Source: CALBZH01 sp964538515
GTDB taxonomy: Bacteria; Desulfobacterota; Syntrophobacteria; Syntrophobacterales; Syntrophobacteraceae
Direction of reading: 5' to 3'
Assembly: GCA_964538515.1 (NCBI GenBank)
Contig: CAZIEW010000005.1
Span: 1-64,000, forward strand
DNA: 64,000 nucleotides
In this document: one piece after another, positions 33,055 through 42,068 of the stretch
Layout of the letters: every line of letters starts with the position of its first letter
How positions within the stretch are numbered: the stretch's first letter is position 1
Program-made: the position numbers and the translations under genes
Notes under the pieces: model-generated
What the model was told of the DNA's origin: nothing
Database searches by the model: none
Seen by the model: the letters and a program-made list of their open reading frames with translations, nothing else

Positions 33055-33375
33055 ATGGAGGTTTCGATCCTATTTGTCACGGTGGGCAAGGCCGAGGAGG
33101 CGTCGCTGATCGCACGGACGCTGGTGGCCGAAAAGCTTGTGGCCTGCGTGAACGTGGTGCCTCAGATCCAGTCGATCTACTGGTGGAAGGGCGAGGTGTG
33201 CGAGGATGCGGAGCTGCTGCTCATCATGAAGACGCGGTCTGCCCTGGTTGATGCGGTACAAAAGCGCGTGAAGGAGCTGCACAGCTACGAGGTGCCCGAG
33301 ATCATTGCGATCCCGATCGCGGAGGGGCTTCCGGCCTATTTGAGCTGGGTTGTGGAGAGTACTGCGGGAGCTTAG
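33055..33375 (+). CDS. cutA: CutA1-family divalent-ion tolerance protein
   Basis: 106 residues, family length. ILFVTVGKAEEASLIARTLVAEKLVACVNVVPQIQSIYWWKGEV, the KTRSAL strand and LHSYEVPEIIAIPI are diagnostic of CutA1, a very stable cytoplasmic trimer linked with copper tolerance. The gene converges with hisD, leaving eight bases between stops. Upstream AGGAG is somewhat far from the ATG, with a nearer AGGGC. Confidence 0.93.
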   Translation: MEVSILFVTVGKAEEASLIARTLVAEKLVACVNVVPQIQSIYWWKGEVCEDAELLLIMKTRSALVDAVQKRVKELHSYEVPEIIAIPIAEGLPAYLSWVVESTAGA

Positions 33376-33383
33376 AAAACGGA

Positions 33384-34688
33384 TCATCCCTTCAAGCGCA
33401 CGCGAACCGAGGCGGCGTGGGCGGTGAGTCCTTCAAGCTCAGCCAGGCGGATGATGGATGCGGCGTCGCGCTCCATAGCCTTGCGGGAGTAGGCCAGGAC
33501 GCTGGTGCGCTTGATGAAGTTCTCGACGCCGAGGGCTGAGGCGAACCGGGCGGTTCCGGCTGTGGGGAGCACGTGGTTGGGGCCGGCGAAATAGTCCCCG
33601 ACGGCTTCCGGCGTACAGTCCCCGAGGAAGACGGCTCCCGCATGCTCGATCATGCCCAGGCACAGCCAGGGGTCCTGCAACTGGAGCTCGAGGTGCTCGG
33701 GTGCGATGCGGTTGGCGAGTTTAAGAGCCGCCTCCACGGTGGCTACGTGAAAAATGGCTCCATAGCGCTTGAGCGACTCTCCGGCGATATCGTGGCGGGG
33801 AAGGGCGAGCAACTGCCGCTGGAGGCTTTCGATGACCCGCTCTCCCACGCCTGTGTCCGTCGTGATGCAGACGGCGCTCGCCATGGCATCGTGCTCCGCC
33901 TGGCTCAGGAGGTCCGCCGCAATGTAGTCGGGGTTGGCCGCGTGGTCGGCAACGACCAGGATTTCGCTCGGGCCGGCCAGCATGTCGATGCCCACTTCCC
34001 CGGAAACCAGCTTCTTCGCCAGCGCGACGAAAATATTCCCGGGCCCCACGACGACGTCCACCCGCCCAATCGATTCAGTCCCATAGGTCAATGCCGCGAT
34101 GGCCCACGCGCTCCCGATCCTGTGGATCCGGGAGACGCCCACTTCCCGCGCCGCGACGAGAAGGTACGGGTTGACCGAGCCGTCCTTGCGGGGCGGTGTG
34201 ACCAAGGCGATGTCTTTGACCCCGGCGATGCGCGCCGGAATGCCGTTCATCAGGACCGAAGAGATGAGCGGGGTCTCGCCTCCCTTGCCACCGGGGATGT
34301 AAAGGCCCGCTGCTGCGACCGGCCGCACCATCTGGCCGAGCAGGGTCCCGTCGGGGTGCGTCGTGAAGTGGGACGGGTGAAGCTGCTGTCGGTGGAAGCT
34401 TTCGATGTTCCCGATGGCCGCATGCAGGATGTCGAGGAAGTCGGAATCCACTGCACCATACGCGGCTTCGATCTCCTCATCCATCACCGTGAGGTTGGCC
34501 GCGTCGAAATCGGGTGCGTCGAAGCGCCGTGAGTAGTCGACCAGGGCCGCGTCGCCCCCCGTCCTGACGGTCTCGAGAATCTCCAGAACGGATTTTTCGA
34601 GGGCCGGGTCGGCCCCCATGCGTCGAGCCGCGATCTCAGACAGTCTCGCCTCGGCTTTCTCGGACGGATATTCGATCACCTGCAGCAC
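33384..34688 (-). CDS. hisD: Histidinol dehydrogenase
   Basis: 434 residues. It oxidises L-histidinol to histidine in two NAD-dependent steps with Zn. Family motifs: YIPGGKGGETPLISSVLMNGIPARIAGV, GPGNIFVALAKKLVSGEVGIDMLAGPSEI, LLSQAEHDAMASAVCIT (Zn/active-site Gln-His), and APEHLELQ. The GTG at 34688 begins VLQVIEYPSEK and has GGGGAAG six bases upstream, inside the end of rlpA; a longer frame to 34721 is less likely. It lies downstream of rlpA with almost no gap. No other his genes except hisS are in the window. Confidence 0.93.
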   Translation of the reverse strand: MLQVIEYPSEKAEARLSEIAARRMGADPALEKSVLEILETVRTGGDAALVDYSRRFDAPDFDAANLTVMDEEIEAAYGAVDSDFLDILHAAIGNIESFHRQQLHPSHFTTHPDGTLLGQMVRPVAAAGLYIPGGKGGETPLISSVLMNGIPARIAGVKDIALVTPPRKDGSVNPYLLVAAREVGVSRIHRIGSAWAIAALTYGTESIGRVDVVVGPGNIFVALAKKLVSGEVGIDMLAGPSEILVVADHAANPDYIAADLLSQAEHDAMASAVCITTDTGVGERVIESLQRQLLALPRHDIAGESLKRYGAIFHVATVEAALKLANRIAPEHLELQLQDPWLCLGMIEHAGAVFLGDCTPEAVGDYFAGPNHVLPTAGTARFASALGVENFIKRTSVLAYSRKAMERDAASIIRLAELEGLTAHAASVRVRLKG

Positions 34689-34689
34689 G

Positions 34690-35463
34690 TTACTTCCCCT
34701 CCATGGCGACGACAAACGCATCGCCGAATCCCTGTTGTCTGAGCCGTGTCATTTCCTGCTGCGCGACCATGAGATCACGGTACGCGCCCACCTGGACCCG
34801 GTAGAAGAAATTCCCCGCATAGGTTGTCGGGCTCACCAGGATCTCCCGGTAGCCCTGCGTCATGCGCTCCTTCAGTCTCACGGCGTTCTGCTGCTCCTTG
34901 AAGGCCCCGATCTGCACCGTGAAAGCCCCGTATCGGAACGACGGCACCGGGTCAACTCTCCAGGCCGTGGCCTGGCCGGTACCTTCCTGCTGCGCCACCT
35001 GGACGGCCTCGACGCGCACGGGCGCAAGACCCGTCTTCCAGGACCCGAGCGCCTGGGACGCCCGGCAGGAAAGATCGATGATCCGTCCGGCCACAAAGGG
35101 CCCCCGGTCATTTACCCGAACGATCACGGATTTTCCCGTCTGCTTGTGGGTCACCTTCACGTAGGTGCCCAGAGGAAGGGTCTTGTGGGCCGCCGTCATG
35201 GCCCACATGTCGTAGGGCTCGCCGCAGGAAGTGGGCTTCCCGTGAAAGTCCTCCCCGTACCAGCTGGCCATGCCGTCTTCCACGTACCCCTGAGCCGACG
35301 GGATGGGATAGTACCAGATGCCGTTGATTTGGTAGGGCCGCTGCGTCCGGAGCATCTTGCCGCCGGGCGGCCGGGTCATGTACGGCGGGGCCGGCTCGGG
35401 CGGGGCCGAGGCGCATCCGAAGAGGAGGAGCGCGAGCAGAAGGCTTACAAGGCGAATCTTCAA
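34690..35463 (-). CDS. rlpA: RlpA-like septal lipoprotein with SPOR domain
   Basis: About 257 residues. A lipoprotein signal (LVSLLLALLLFGC) leads to a Pro-rich linker, then the double-psi barrel (GMASWYGEDFHGKPTSCGE, MTAAHKTLPLGTYVKVTH, VRVNDRGPFVAGRIIDLS) and a C-terminal SPOR domain (FTVQIGAFKEQQNAVRLKER ... YRVQVGAYRDL) that binds denuded septal peptidoglycan. The catalytic Asp of RlpA glycosylases is present in NDRGPF. The start is uncertain: a TTG at 35463 gives a compact signal peptide, a GTG at 35490 is possible, and 35637 is unlikely as it reads through a repeat. Confidence 0.85.
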   Translation of the reverse strand: MKIRLVSLLLALLLFGCASAPPEPAPPYMTRPPGGKMLRTQRPYQINGIWYYPIPSAQGYVEDGMASWYGEDFHGKPTSCGEPYDMWAMTAAHKTLPLGTYVKVTHKQTGKSVIVRVNDRGPFVAGRIIDLSCRASQALGSWKTGLAPVRVEAVQVAQQEGTGQATAWRVDPVPSFRYGAFTVQIGAFKEQQNAVRLKERMTQGYREILVSPTTYAGNFFYRVQVGAYRDLMVAQQEMTRLRQQGFGDAFVVAMEGK

Positions 35464-35534
35464 CGAACGAACATCCTCAGCCCGGTGCACAGGAGGTCGC
35501 CACCAAGAAACGGACGAAAAGAAATAAAAACGAC

Positions 35535-35642
35535 TCACCGCAGAGGGCGCAGAGAACGCTGAGAAGGACCCCAAAAAGGGGGATCTCAGTCGACGCTCCC
35601 CCTCCTGGTTTTCCTCTGCGCTCTCTGCGTCCTCCACGGTGA
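35535..35642. repeat. Imperfect inverted repeat of the dispersed CGCAGAG type
   Basis: Left arm TCACCGCAGAGGGCGCAGAG at 35535-35554 (continuing to 35559) faces right arm CTCTGCGCTCTCTGCGTCC at 35614-35632 (continuing to 35642). Such CGCAGAGxGCGCAGAG palindromes are scattered in many bacterial genomes; only one copy is in the window. It lies upstream of rlpA. Confidence 0.7.
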
Positions 35643-35658
35643 AGTGAGCTTTTCAGCT

Positions 35659-37497
35659 CTACGCGGGGCCGACGTCTCCGCTTTCTTCCATTTTGGCCAG
35701 GTCTTCGAACCGCATGTCGATGCCCAGCACGCCGACGATCTCTTCGGTTTCATCCCGGATGGGCGCGGAGACCGTGATGCACAGGGCCCCCGTGTAGCGG
35801 GACGTGTAGAAGTCCGTCACGTGGACCTTGCCGTCGCGCATGGGCTCGATGAACCAGGGACGGTCGGACAGGTCTTCGCCCACCTTGGCACTTTCGTACT
35901 TGGCCTTGTCGACGATGTGCGTGATGTTGCGCGTCGTTTTCCGGCCTTCCTTGTCGGTGATGTAAATGTACTGGATGAACGGATTGAGATCCAGCAGGGT
36001 CTGCAGCGCGAGCTCCTGACGGCTCGGGTCCATGCTCTTGATGAGGTCGCTTTCGACCACTTCCTCCACCAGGTGCGCGGCCAGCCCGTAGGCCTTCTGC
36101 TTCAAGAGATCGAACTCGCTGATGAAGTATTCGGGCAGGTAGCGCCGCGCCCAGCGCTCGAGCTCATCGGTCGAGATCGACGTGTTGCGGCCCTGCTCGT
36201 ATTCACGCATGACCCGCTTGTAGATTTTGACGATCCCCGGGTGGCGCTTGTCGAGCTGTCGGGTGCCCTCCAGCCGCAGCCGCGTGTTCACCCAGTAGGC
36301 GATGCTCGCAACGCCGGACTTGTCCGTCACGATGATGCTGATGGGGCGCTTGAGGAGCTTTTTGGTGTCGAAGATGTTGTAAATTTCTTCCTGCTTGACG
36401 ATGCCGTCCGCATGGATCCCCGCGCGCGTGGCGTTGAACTCCTCGCCCACGAAGGGGTAGTTGGGCGGAATCCGGTAGTCCAGCTCCCGCTCGAAATACT
36501 CGGCCATGTCCGTGATGGCGGTCGTGTCGATCCCGTTCGGCCCGCCCTTGAGGCCGATGTATTCCATGAGGAGACCCTCGATCGGGGCGTTTCCGGTGCG
36601 CTCCCCGAAGCCGAGCAGCGTGCCGTTCGCTCCCGCGCATCCGTAAAGCCAGGCGGTCGCGGCATTGATGAGGACCTTGTGGAAGTCGTTGTGGCCGTGC
36701 CATTCGAGCAGGCTGCCCGGGACCCCCGCATCGTCGATGAAGGCGCGCACCAAGCCGGGAACGCTTCGCGGAAGCGCTGCGCCAGGATACGTAATGCCGA
36801 AGCCCAAGGTGTCGCACAACCGCATCTTGATGTCGATCCCGCTTTCTTCGCGGAGCTTCATGAGCTCGATGGCGAACGGGATGCAGAAACCGTAAATGTC
36901 CGCCCGCGTGATGTCTTCAAAGTGGCAGCGCGGCTTGATGCCCTTGTCCAAGGCGGCCCGCACGATCGAAAGGTACTTCTTGAGCGCACCAGGCCGGTCC
37001 AGCTTGAGCTTGAGAAAGATGTGGTAGTCGGAAACCGACGTCAGGATTCCCGTTTCAGGGAGCCCCGCGTCCACGACGAGCTGCAGGTCCTGTTCGACCG
37101 CCCGGATCCAGCCGGTGATCTCCGGGTATCGGTATCCTTTGGCGCGACACATGTCGAGCGCTTCCCGGTCCTTGTCCGTGTAAAGGAAGAACTCGGACTG
37201 GCGAATCACGCCGTTGGGCCCGGACATCCGGTGCAGAAAGTCGAAAATGATCTCGATCTGCTCGACCGTGTACGGTGGGCGCGCCTGCTGGCCGTCCCGG
37301 AAGGTCGTGTCCGTGATGAAGATGTCCTCCGCCGGGTCGATCGGTTGGATCTTACTGTCGAAGTCGATCCGCGGGACGTCGTCGTAGGGGAAGATCTCGC
37401 GCATGAGGTTCGGCTCCGGCACATCGGCCAGGTGGTGCTGCCAGAACTTCGAGTGCTCATGCTCCAAAACCCGTTTCTTGGGATTCCATCGGGCCAT
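35659..37497 (-). CDS. Re-citrate-synthase-like DRE-TIM metallolyase with C-terminal Cache-like domain
   Basis: 612 residues. Residues about 50-330 form a DRE-TIM barrel (ITDTTFRDGQQARPPYTVEQ; WHGHNDFHKVLINAATAW with the metal His-x-His), as in isopropylmalate, homocitrate and Re-citrate synthases. The opening FPYDDVPRIDFD and overall form suggest the Re-citrate synthase branch of anaerobes (acetyl-CoA plus oxaloacetate). Residues about 480-605 are extra: LDLNPFIQYIYITDKEGRKT, SDRPWFIEPMRDGKVHVTDF and IVGVLGIDMRFEDL have the pattern of a Cache ligand-binding domain, yet there is no membrane helix. The enzyme is therefore probably allosteric. It sits four bases after aspS. Homocitrate or isopropylmalate synthesis remains possible. 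Confidence 0.75.
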   Translation of the reverse strand: MARWNPKKRVLEHEHSKFWQHHLADVPEPNLMREIFPYDDVPRIDFDSKIQPIDPAEDIFITDTTFRDGQQARPPYTVEQIEIIFDFLHRMSGPNGVIRQSEFFLYTDKDREALDMCRAKGYRYPEITGWIRAVEQDLQLVVDAGLPETGILTSVSDYHIFLKLKLDRPGALKKYLSIVRAALDKGIKPRCHFEDITRADIYGFCIPFAIELMKLREESGIDIKMRLCDTLGFGITYPGAALPRSVPGLVRAFIDDAGVPGSLLEWHGHNDFHKVLINAATAWLYGCAGANGTLLGFGERTGNAPIEGLLMEYIGLKGGPNGIDTTAITDMAEYFERELDYRIPPNYPFVGEEFNATRAGIHADGIVKQEEIYNIFDTKKLLKRPISIIVTDKSGVASIAYWVNTRLRLEGTRQLDKRHPGIVKIYKRVMREYEQGRNTSISTDELERWARRYLPEYFISEFDLLKQKAYGLAAHLVEEVVESDLIKSMDPSRQELALQTLLDLNPFIQYIYITDKEGRKTTRNITHIVDKAKYESAKVGEDLSDRPWFIEPMRDGKVHVTDFYTSRYTGALCITVSAPIRDETEEIVGVLGIDMRFEDLAKMEESGDVGPA

Positions 37498-37501
37498 GGG
37501 A

Positions 37502-39352
37502 CTACTTCCTCCGATCCTTTTCGACCTTCACGCACAGCTCGAGGAGCTGCCGGATATCCGGTTCCGAAGGCGCGCCGCTCATGAGGCACGTCGCCTTCTG
37601 TGTCTTCGGAAACGCGATCACGTCCCGGATGGATCCGCAGCCGCAAAGCAGCATGATGAGCCGGTCGAAGCCAAATGCGATGCCGCCGTGAGGGGGGGCG
37701 CCAAGCTGGAGGGCCTCCAGCAGGAATCCGAATTTTTCCCTGGCTTCCTCCTGCTGAATGCCGAGCGCCTTGAAGACGCGCTCCTGGACGTCCTGGCGGT
37801 GAATACGAATGCTCCCCCCGCCGATTTCCGTTCCGTTCAGTACCAAATCGTAGGCCCGGCTGCGAACGCGCTCGGGCTCGCTCTCCAGCAGCTCCACATC
37901 CGATTCGAGCGGCGCCGTGAAGGGGTGGTGTACGGAGCTGTAGCGCTTCTCTTCGTGGTCCCATTCGAGCAGTGGGAAGTGCGTCACCCACACGAAGTTG
38001 AATTCCTTCGAATCGATGAGGCCGAGCTGATGACCGAGGCGCACCCGCACGTTGCCGAGCGCATCGTTTACGATCTTGGGCTGGTCGGCACTAAATAAAA
38101 TAAGGTCGCCCGTTTCGACTTGCAGCCGCTTCCCGAGGCTCTCCCGCACGCTTTCGGAAAGAAACTTGGTGATGGGCGACTGCCAGGCGTCCGGCTGGAT
38201 CTTGATCCAGGCCATGCCCTGGGCACCAAATATCTTAACGTATTCGATGAGATCGTCCAGATCCTTGCGGGAAAGCGATCCGCCTCCGGGCACGCGGACG
38301 GCCTTCACCATGCCGCCCCGCTCGATGGCCTGGCGGAAGACGCGAAAATCCGATTCGGCGACGATCTCCGAGACGTTCACCAGCGGCAGGCCGAAGCGAA
38401 GGTCGGGGCGATCCGTGCCATAGGATTCCATGGCTTCGGCATAGGTCATGTGCGGGAAGGGGAGGGTGAGCTCGACCCCGAGGAGATCACGGAAGAGCAG
38501 GGCGATCCAGCCTTCGATGAGCGCGTAGATCTGCTCCTCCCGAACGAAGGAAAGCTCGAGGTCCACCTGGGTGAACTCGGGTTGCCGGTCGGCGCGCAGG
38601 TCCTCGTCCCGGAAGCACTTCGTGATCTGAAAATACCGTTCGAAGCCTGCCACCATGAGGAGCTGCTTGAAAATCTGGGGCGACTGGGGGAGGGCGTAGA
38701 ACTTGCCGGGATTCACGCGGCTTGGAACAAGGTAATCGCGGGCGCCTTCCGGGGTGCTCTTGGTCAGGACCGGCGTTTCGACTTCCAGGAACCCTTCGTT
38801 TGAAAAGTAGTTGCGCGTGAGCTGCGCCGCCCGGTGTCTCAGGAGGAGGTTCTGGTACATGCTCGGTCGCCGCAGGTCCAGGTAGCGGTAGCGGAGCCGG
38901 ATGTTTTCGCTCGCGTCGAGGTCCTCTTCGATTTGAAAGGGCGGCGTGAGCGACGGGTTCAGGATGCGCAGCTCGCTTGTGATCACCTCGATTTCGCCCG
39001 TCTTGAGCTTGGGGTTGGTCATGCCCTCGGGGCGCAACCGCACCCGGCCTCTGATGGCGATCACGTACTCGCTGCGGAGCACCTGGGCCCGCTCGTGGGC
39101 CGTGGCGTCGTGCTGCGGGTCGAAGACGACCTGGGTGATGCCCTGTCGGTCGCGCAGGTCGACGAAGATGAGACCGCCGTGATCGCGACGCCTTAAGACC
39201 CAGCCCATGAGAATAACCGTCTCGTCTACGTTCGCGATCGAGAGTGTGCTGCAGTCGTGGGTCTTGTCCCAATCCCCGAGGGAATCGAGCTTGATCGTGA
39301 TTGGCGCCTGGGGCTGTTCCTGGCTCGATGGTTGTTCGTCGACCTGGCTCAC
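37502..39352 (-). CDS. aspS: Aspartyl-tRNA synthetase
   Basis: 616 residues, bacterial class IIb form. N-terminal OB-fold (VILMGWVLRRRDHGGLIFVDLRDR), motif 2 (FRDEDLRADRQPEFTQVD), the bacterial GAD insertion domain in the middle, and motif 3 (GIAFGFDRLIMLLCG) are present. A hydrophilic extension of about 35 residues precedes the OB-fold. It may charge tRNA-Asn too if the genome lacks asparaginyl-tRNA synthetase, which cannot be judged here. It lies between hisS and the Re-citrate-synthase-like gene, all on the minus strand. Confidence 0.97.
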   Translation of the reverse strand: MSQVDEQPSSQEQPQAPITIKLDSLGDWDKTHDCSTLSIANVDETVILMGWVLRRRDHGGLIFVDLRDRQGITQVVFDPQHDATAHERAQVLRSEYVIAIRGRVRLRPEGMTNPKLKTGEIEVITSELRILNPSLTPPFQIEEDLDASENIRLRYRYLDLRRPSMYQNLLLRHRAAQLTRNYFSNEGFLEVETPVLTKSTPEGARDYLVPSRVNPGKFYALPQSPQIFKQLLMVAGFERYFQITKCFRDEDLRADRQPEFTQVDLELSFVREEQIYALIEGWIALLFRDLLGVELTLPFPHMTYAEAMESYGTDRPDLRFGLPLVNVSEIVAESDFRVFRQAIERGGMVKAVRVPGGGSLSRKDLDDLIEYVKIFGAQGMAWIKIQPDAWQSPITKFLSESVRESLGKRLQVETGDLILFSADQPKIVNDALGNVRVRLGHQLGLIDSKEFNFVWVTHFPLLEWDHEEKRYSSVHHPFTAPLESDVELLESEPERVRSRAYDLVLNGTEIGGGSIRIHRQDVQERVFKALGIQQEEAREKFGFLLEALQLGAPPHGGIAFGFDRLIMLLCGCGSIRDVIAFPKTQKATCLMSGAPSEPDIRQLLELCVKVEKDRRK

Positions 39353-39387
39353 TGATTGTTCCTCCTGAAGGCGTTACAATGTGCTCA

Positions 39388-39481
39388 TTTGGTAGCGCCG
39401 CCTTCTACGGCGGCGATTTTATCAGAGGATCTTGCCTGTGGGCTGCTCCACCTCGCCGCCGTGGAAGGCGGCGCTACCAAA
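39388..39481. repeat. Long inverted repeat (REP/MITE-like) between hisS and aspS
   Basis: Arms TTTGGTAGCGCCGCCTTCTA (from 39388) and the matching right arm ending GGCGGCGCTACCAAA at 39481 pair over about 28 bases with few mismatches, around a 37-base centre. Each arm holds its own small GCCGCC/GGCGGC hairpin. It may act as a terminator or be a mobile repeat. Confidence 0.7.
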
Positions 39482-39526
39482 CACGGTTTCATCGCGAGAA
39501 CGGATACGTTCCTGTTGCCTGGTCCC

Positions 39527-40780
39527 TTAGAGCGACTGCAAAACTTCAACGACCGAACCCAGCGGGATCATCCGCTGGGTCTTTTCCAACATGTCCTTAA
39601 GCTGGATTTCGCCGCGCTGAAGCTCATCTTCGCCCAGGATCAAAACATAACGCGCGCCGAGCTTGTCCGCACGGCGCATCTGACTCTTGAGGCTGCGGCC
39701 GTCGTAGTCGATCTCGGCTTCCATGCCTGAGGCTCGGAGCTCCTGAGCCAGCAGGAAGCCGCGCTGTCTGGCCGGCTCCCCGAGTGTTGCGATGCAAACG
39801 GGCGCGGGACGCTCCCGTTCGGGCTGATCTTGCTGCAGGAGCAGAATGAGGCGCTCCATCCCGATGGCGAACCCGATGCCCGGGATGTCGGGTCCTCCGA
39901 GATCGCGAACCAGGCCGTTGTAGCGGCCACCGCCCCCCACGGCGTTTTGGGCCCCTAGGCGGTCGGTGATGATCTCGAAGGTGGTGCGCATGTAGTAGTC
40001 CAGCCCGCGCACCATCCGAGGGCTCACGACGAAGGGCGTCTTGAGGGCTTCCAGGTAGCCCTTGACCGTGTCGAAATGCTCCCGACATTCGGGACAGATG
40101 GAATCGAGCAGAAGGGGCGCACTTGCCAGCACGCTTCCGCAGCGCTCGACCTTGCAGTCAAAGGTGCGCAGGGGATTTGTGCTGCGCCGCCTCTGGCAGT
40201 CCGGGCAAAGCCCCTCGACATGGGCCTCGAGGAAGGCTTGAAGCGTTTCACGGTAGCTCTTGCGGCATTCCTGGCACCCGAGGGAGTTGATGTGCAGCAC
40301 GACTCCCGTCAGTCCCAGCCGCTCGAGGAAGAGATAGAGCATGGTCATGATCTCGGCATCCAGCATGGGGTCGTCCATGCCGAACGCCTCGGCGTCGATC
40401 TGGTGGAACTGACGGTAGCGGCCTTTCTGGGGACGCTCGTGTCGGAACATGGGCCCGATGGCGTAGAGCTTTCGCGCAAAGGGGTCCGCGTTGAGGTTGT
40501 GCTCGATGAAGGCGCGAACGATGGATGCGGTCGCCTCGGGGCGCATGGCCAGCATGTCCCCCTTGCTGTCGGGGAAGGCGTACATCTCCTTTTCGACGAT
40601 GTCGGTGCTCTCCCCGATGCTGCGTGCAAAGAGCTCGAGCTTTTCCAGAACCGGCGTTCGGATCTCACGGTAGCCGAAGTCTTCCAGGATCTGGCGTGCC
40701 GTGGATTCAACGTGATGCCACCAGCCGATCTGGCCGGGCAGGATATCGTTCATCCCTTTGATGGCCTGTAGTGTCCGCAT
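39527..40780 (-). CDS. hisS: Histidyl-tRNA synthetase
   Basis: 417 residues. Class II motifs and the two histidine-specific stretches are present: LGAQNAVGGGGRYNGLV and the HisA-type RGLDYYMRTTFEI. Motif 2 is GPMFRHERPQKGRYRQFHQ. The C-terminal anticodon-binding domain starts near APVCIATLGEPA. The ATG at 40780 (MRTLQAIKGMNDILP) has AAAGG six bases upstream; the earlier in-frame codon at 40825 is not needed. It is followed by aspS after a 174-base gap that holds an inverted repeat. Confidence 0.96.
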   Translation of the reverse strand: MRTLQAIKGMNDILPGQIGWWHHVESTARQILEDFGYREIRTPVLEKLELFARSIGESTDIVEKEMYAFPDSKGDMLAMRPEATASIVRAFIEHNLNADPFARKLYAIGPMFRHERPQKGRYRQFHQIDAEAFGMDDPMLDAEIMTMLYLFLERLGLTGVVLHINSLGCQECRKSYRETLQAFLEAHVEGLCPDCQRRRSTNPLRTFDCKVERCGSVLASAPLLLDSICPECREHFDTVKGYLEALKTPFVVSPRMVRGLDYYMRTTFEIITDRLGAQNAVGGGGRYNGLVRDLGGPDIPGIGFAIGMERLILLLQQDQPERERPAPVCIATLGEPARQRGFLLAQELRASGMEAEIDYDGRSLKSQMRRADKLGARYVLILGEDELQRGEIQLKDMLEKTQRMIPLGSVVEVLQSL

Positions 40781-41144
40781 GGAAAGCCTTTCATCGACAA
40801 ACGTGCTTAACGTGTGGCCGCACAATCAAAAACTGAAATTACTAGAAAACGGTCCCGGGAATGTCAAGGAAAAGATCCGTGGTCTCTGCTTGGGCCTTCG
40901 GGGGCTGCCCCCTGAGGCCGATCGTGTTATACGTACTGCGGCATGGGATACGCGTAGGGTGCGGGGGAAGGAGACGATGGTGGTGCAGCAGGAAGCGTTT
41001 GCGGCAAGCAGCGAAGCTCGCCGTTTGATTGAGGAGCACTGTATTCCATTGCGCATCGGTGTCGCCCGCGGTTGAAAAAGCGCTTGAAGAGCTGGATCGC
41101 ACCTGATTCGGCTACAAGAGTCGGTCGATCGGAAGGAGGAAGCC
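40781..41144. other. Intergenic region between divergent hisS and DUF362 gene
   Basis: No full gene is supported. A 32-codon frame at 40977-41075 has a strong AAGGAG only three bases from its ATG and reads MVVQQEAFAASSEARRLIEE; near its end a neighbouring frame reads VSPAVEKALEELDRT to a stop, so it could be a frameshifted small gene. Promoters for both flanking genes must lie here; none is clear to me. Confidence 0.3.
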
Positions 41145-42062
41145 ATGAGCCGTGTTGCATTGGTGAAGACGTCGGACCGGAAGTCTGGGGTGAAAGGCTC
41201 GATGGCGGCGCTGCGGATCGATTCCATCCGGGGAAAGGACGTCCTCATCAAGCCCAACTTCAACACGGCGGACGCCTGCCCGGGATCGACCCACAACGAC
41301 ACGCTCGTCGCCCTTGTGGACGAGCTGTGGGCCATGGGCGCTCGGTCCATTAGCCTCGGAGAGCGCAGCTATCCTCCGACCATGGAGGTCATGCGCGAAA
41401 AGGGAGTCATCCCCTTGTTGGAAGAGCGTGATGTCCGGATCATTGACTTCGACAGTCTCCCCAAGTCCGACTGGGTGGAGGTTCGACCCGACGGCAGCCA
41501 CTGGCAGAATGGATTCCGCATCGCACGGCCCATCCTGGAAGCCGACTTCCTGGTTTCCACGTGCTGCCTGAAAACGCACCAGTACGGGGGCGTCTTCACG
41601 ATGTCCCTCAAGCTGCACGTGGGAGTCGTCCCCACCTCCCGGCATGGGTTCAGTTACATGAGCGAGCTGCACGGCTCCCCGCACCAGCGGAAAATGATCG
41701 CCGAGATCAATGCCCCGTTCCAGCCCAAGCTCGTGGTCCTGGACGGGGTGGAGGCCTTCGTGGATGGGGGCCCCATGACCGGTAAGCGCGCTCGGGGCGA
41801 TGTCTTCCTGGCGTCGACGGATCGCGTCGCCATCGATGCGACGGGCCTGGCCATCCTCAAGATGCTGGGGAGCAACGCGGCCATCATGAACAGGCGAATC
41901 TTTGACCAGGAGCAGATTGCACGCGCGGTTGAGCTGGGCCTCGGCGCTTCGTCGCTTTCGGCGATCGACGTGATCGCGGCGGACGAAGCCAGCCGAGATA
42001 CCAGCGACAGGGTTCGGCGAATCTTGCAACGGGAGACCCTGCTTGAGCGCACGTGCGGTTGA
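41145..42062 (+). CDS. DUF362 domain protein
   Basis: 305 residues. VLIKPNFNTADACPGSTHNDTLVALVDELWAMGA, CCLKTHQYGGVFTMSLKLHVG and RVAIDATGLAILKMLG are the conserved blocks of DUF362, a family often annotated as iron-sulfur proteins. This copy has no ferredoxin-type Cys cluster, only a Cys pair in STCCLKTH, so it is the simple form. GGAAGGAGG lies before the ATG. It converges on the chalcone-isomerase-like gene, six bases between stops. The family's reaction is not established. Confidence 0.85.
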   Translation: MSRVALVKTSDRKSGVKGSMAALRIDSIRGKDVLIKPNFNTADACPGSTHNDTLVALVDELWAMGARSISLGERSYPPTMEVMREKGVIPLLEERDVRIIDFDSLPKSDWVEVRPDGSHWQNGFRIARPILEADFLVSTCCLKTHQYGGVFTMSLKLHVGVVPTSRHGFSYMSELHGSPHQRKMIAEINAPFQPKLVVLDGVEAFVDGGPMTGKRARGDVFLASTDRVAIDATGLAILKMLGSNAAIMNRRIFDQEQIARAVELGLGASSLSAIDVIAADEASRDTSDRVRRILQRETLLERTCG

Positions 42063-42068
42063 CCCGGG

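Noticed and set aside
35644..37584. 646-codon plus-strand frame opposite the Re-citrate-synthase-like gene
   Set aside because: No recognisable domain; the minus strand carries the DRE-TIM barrel.
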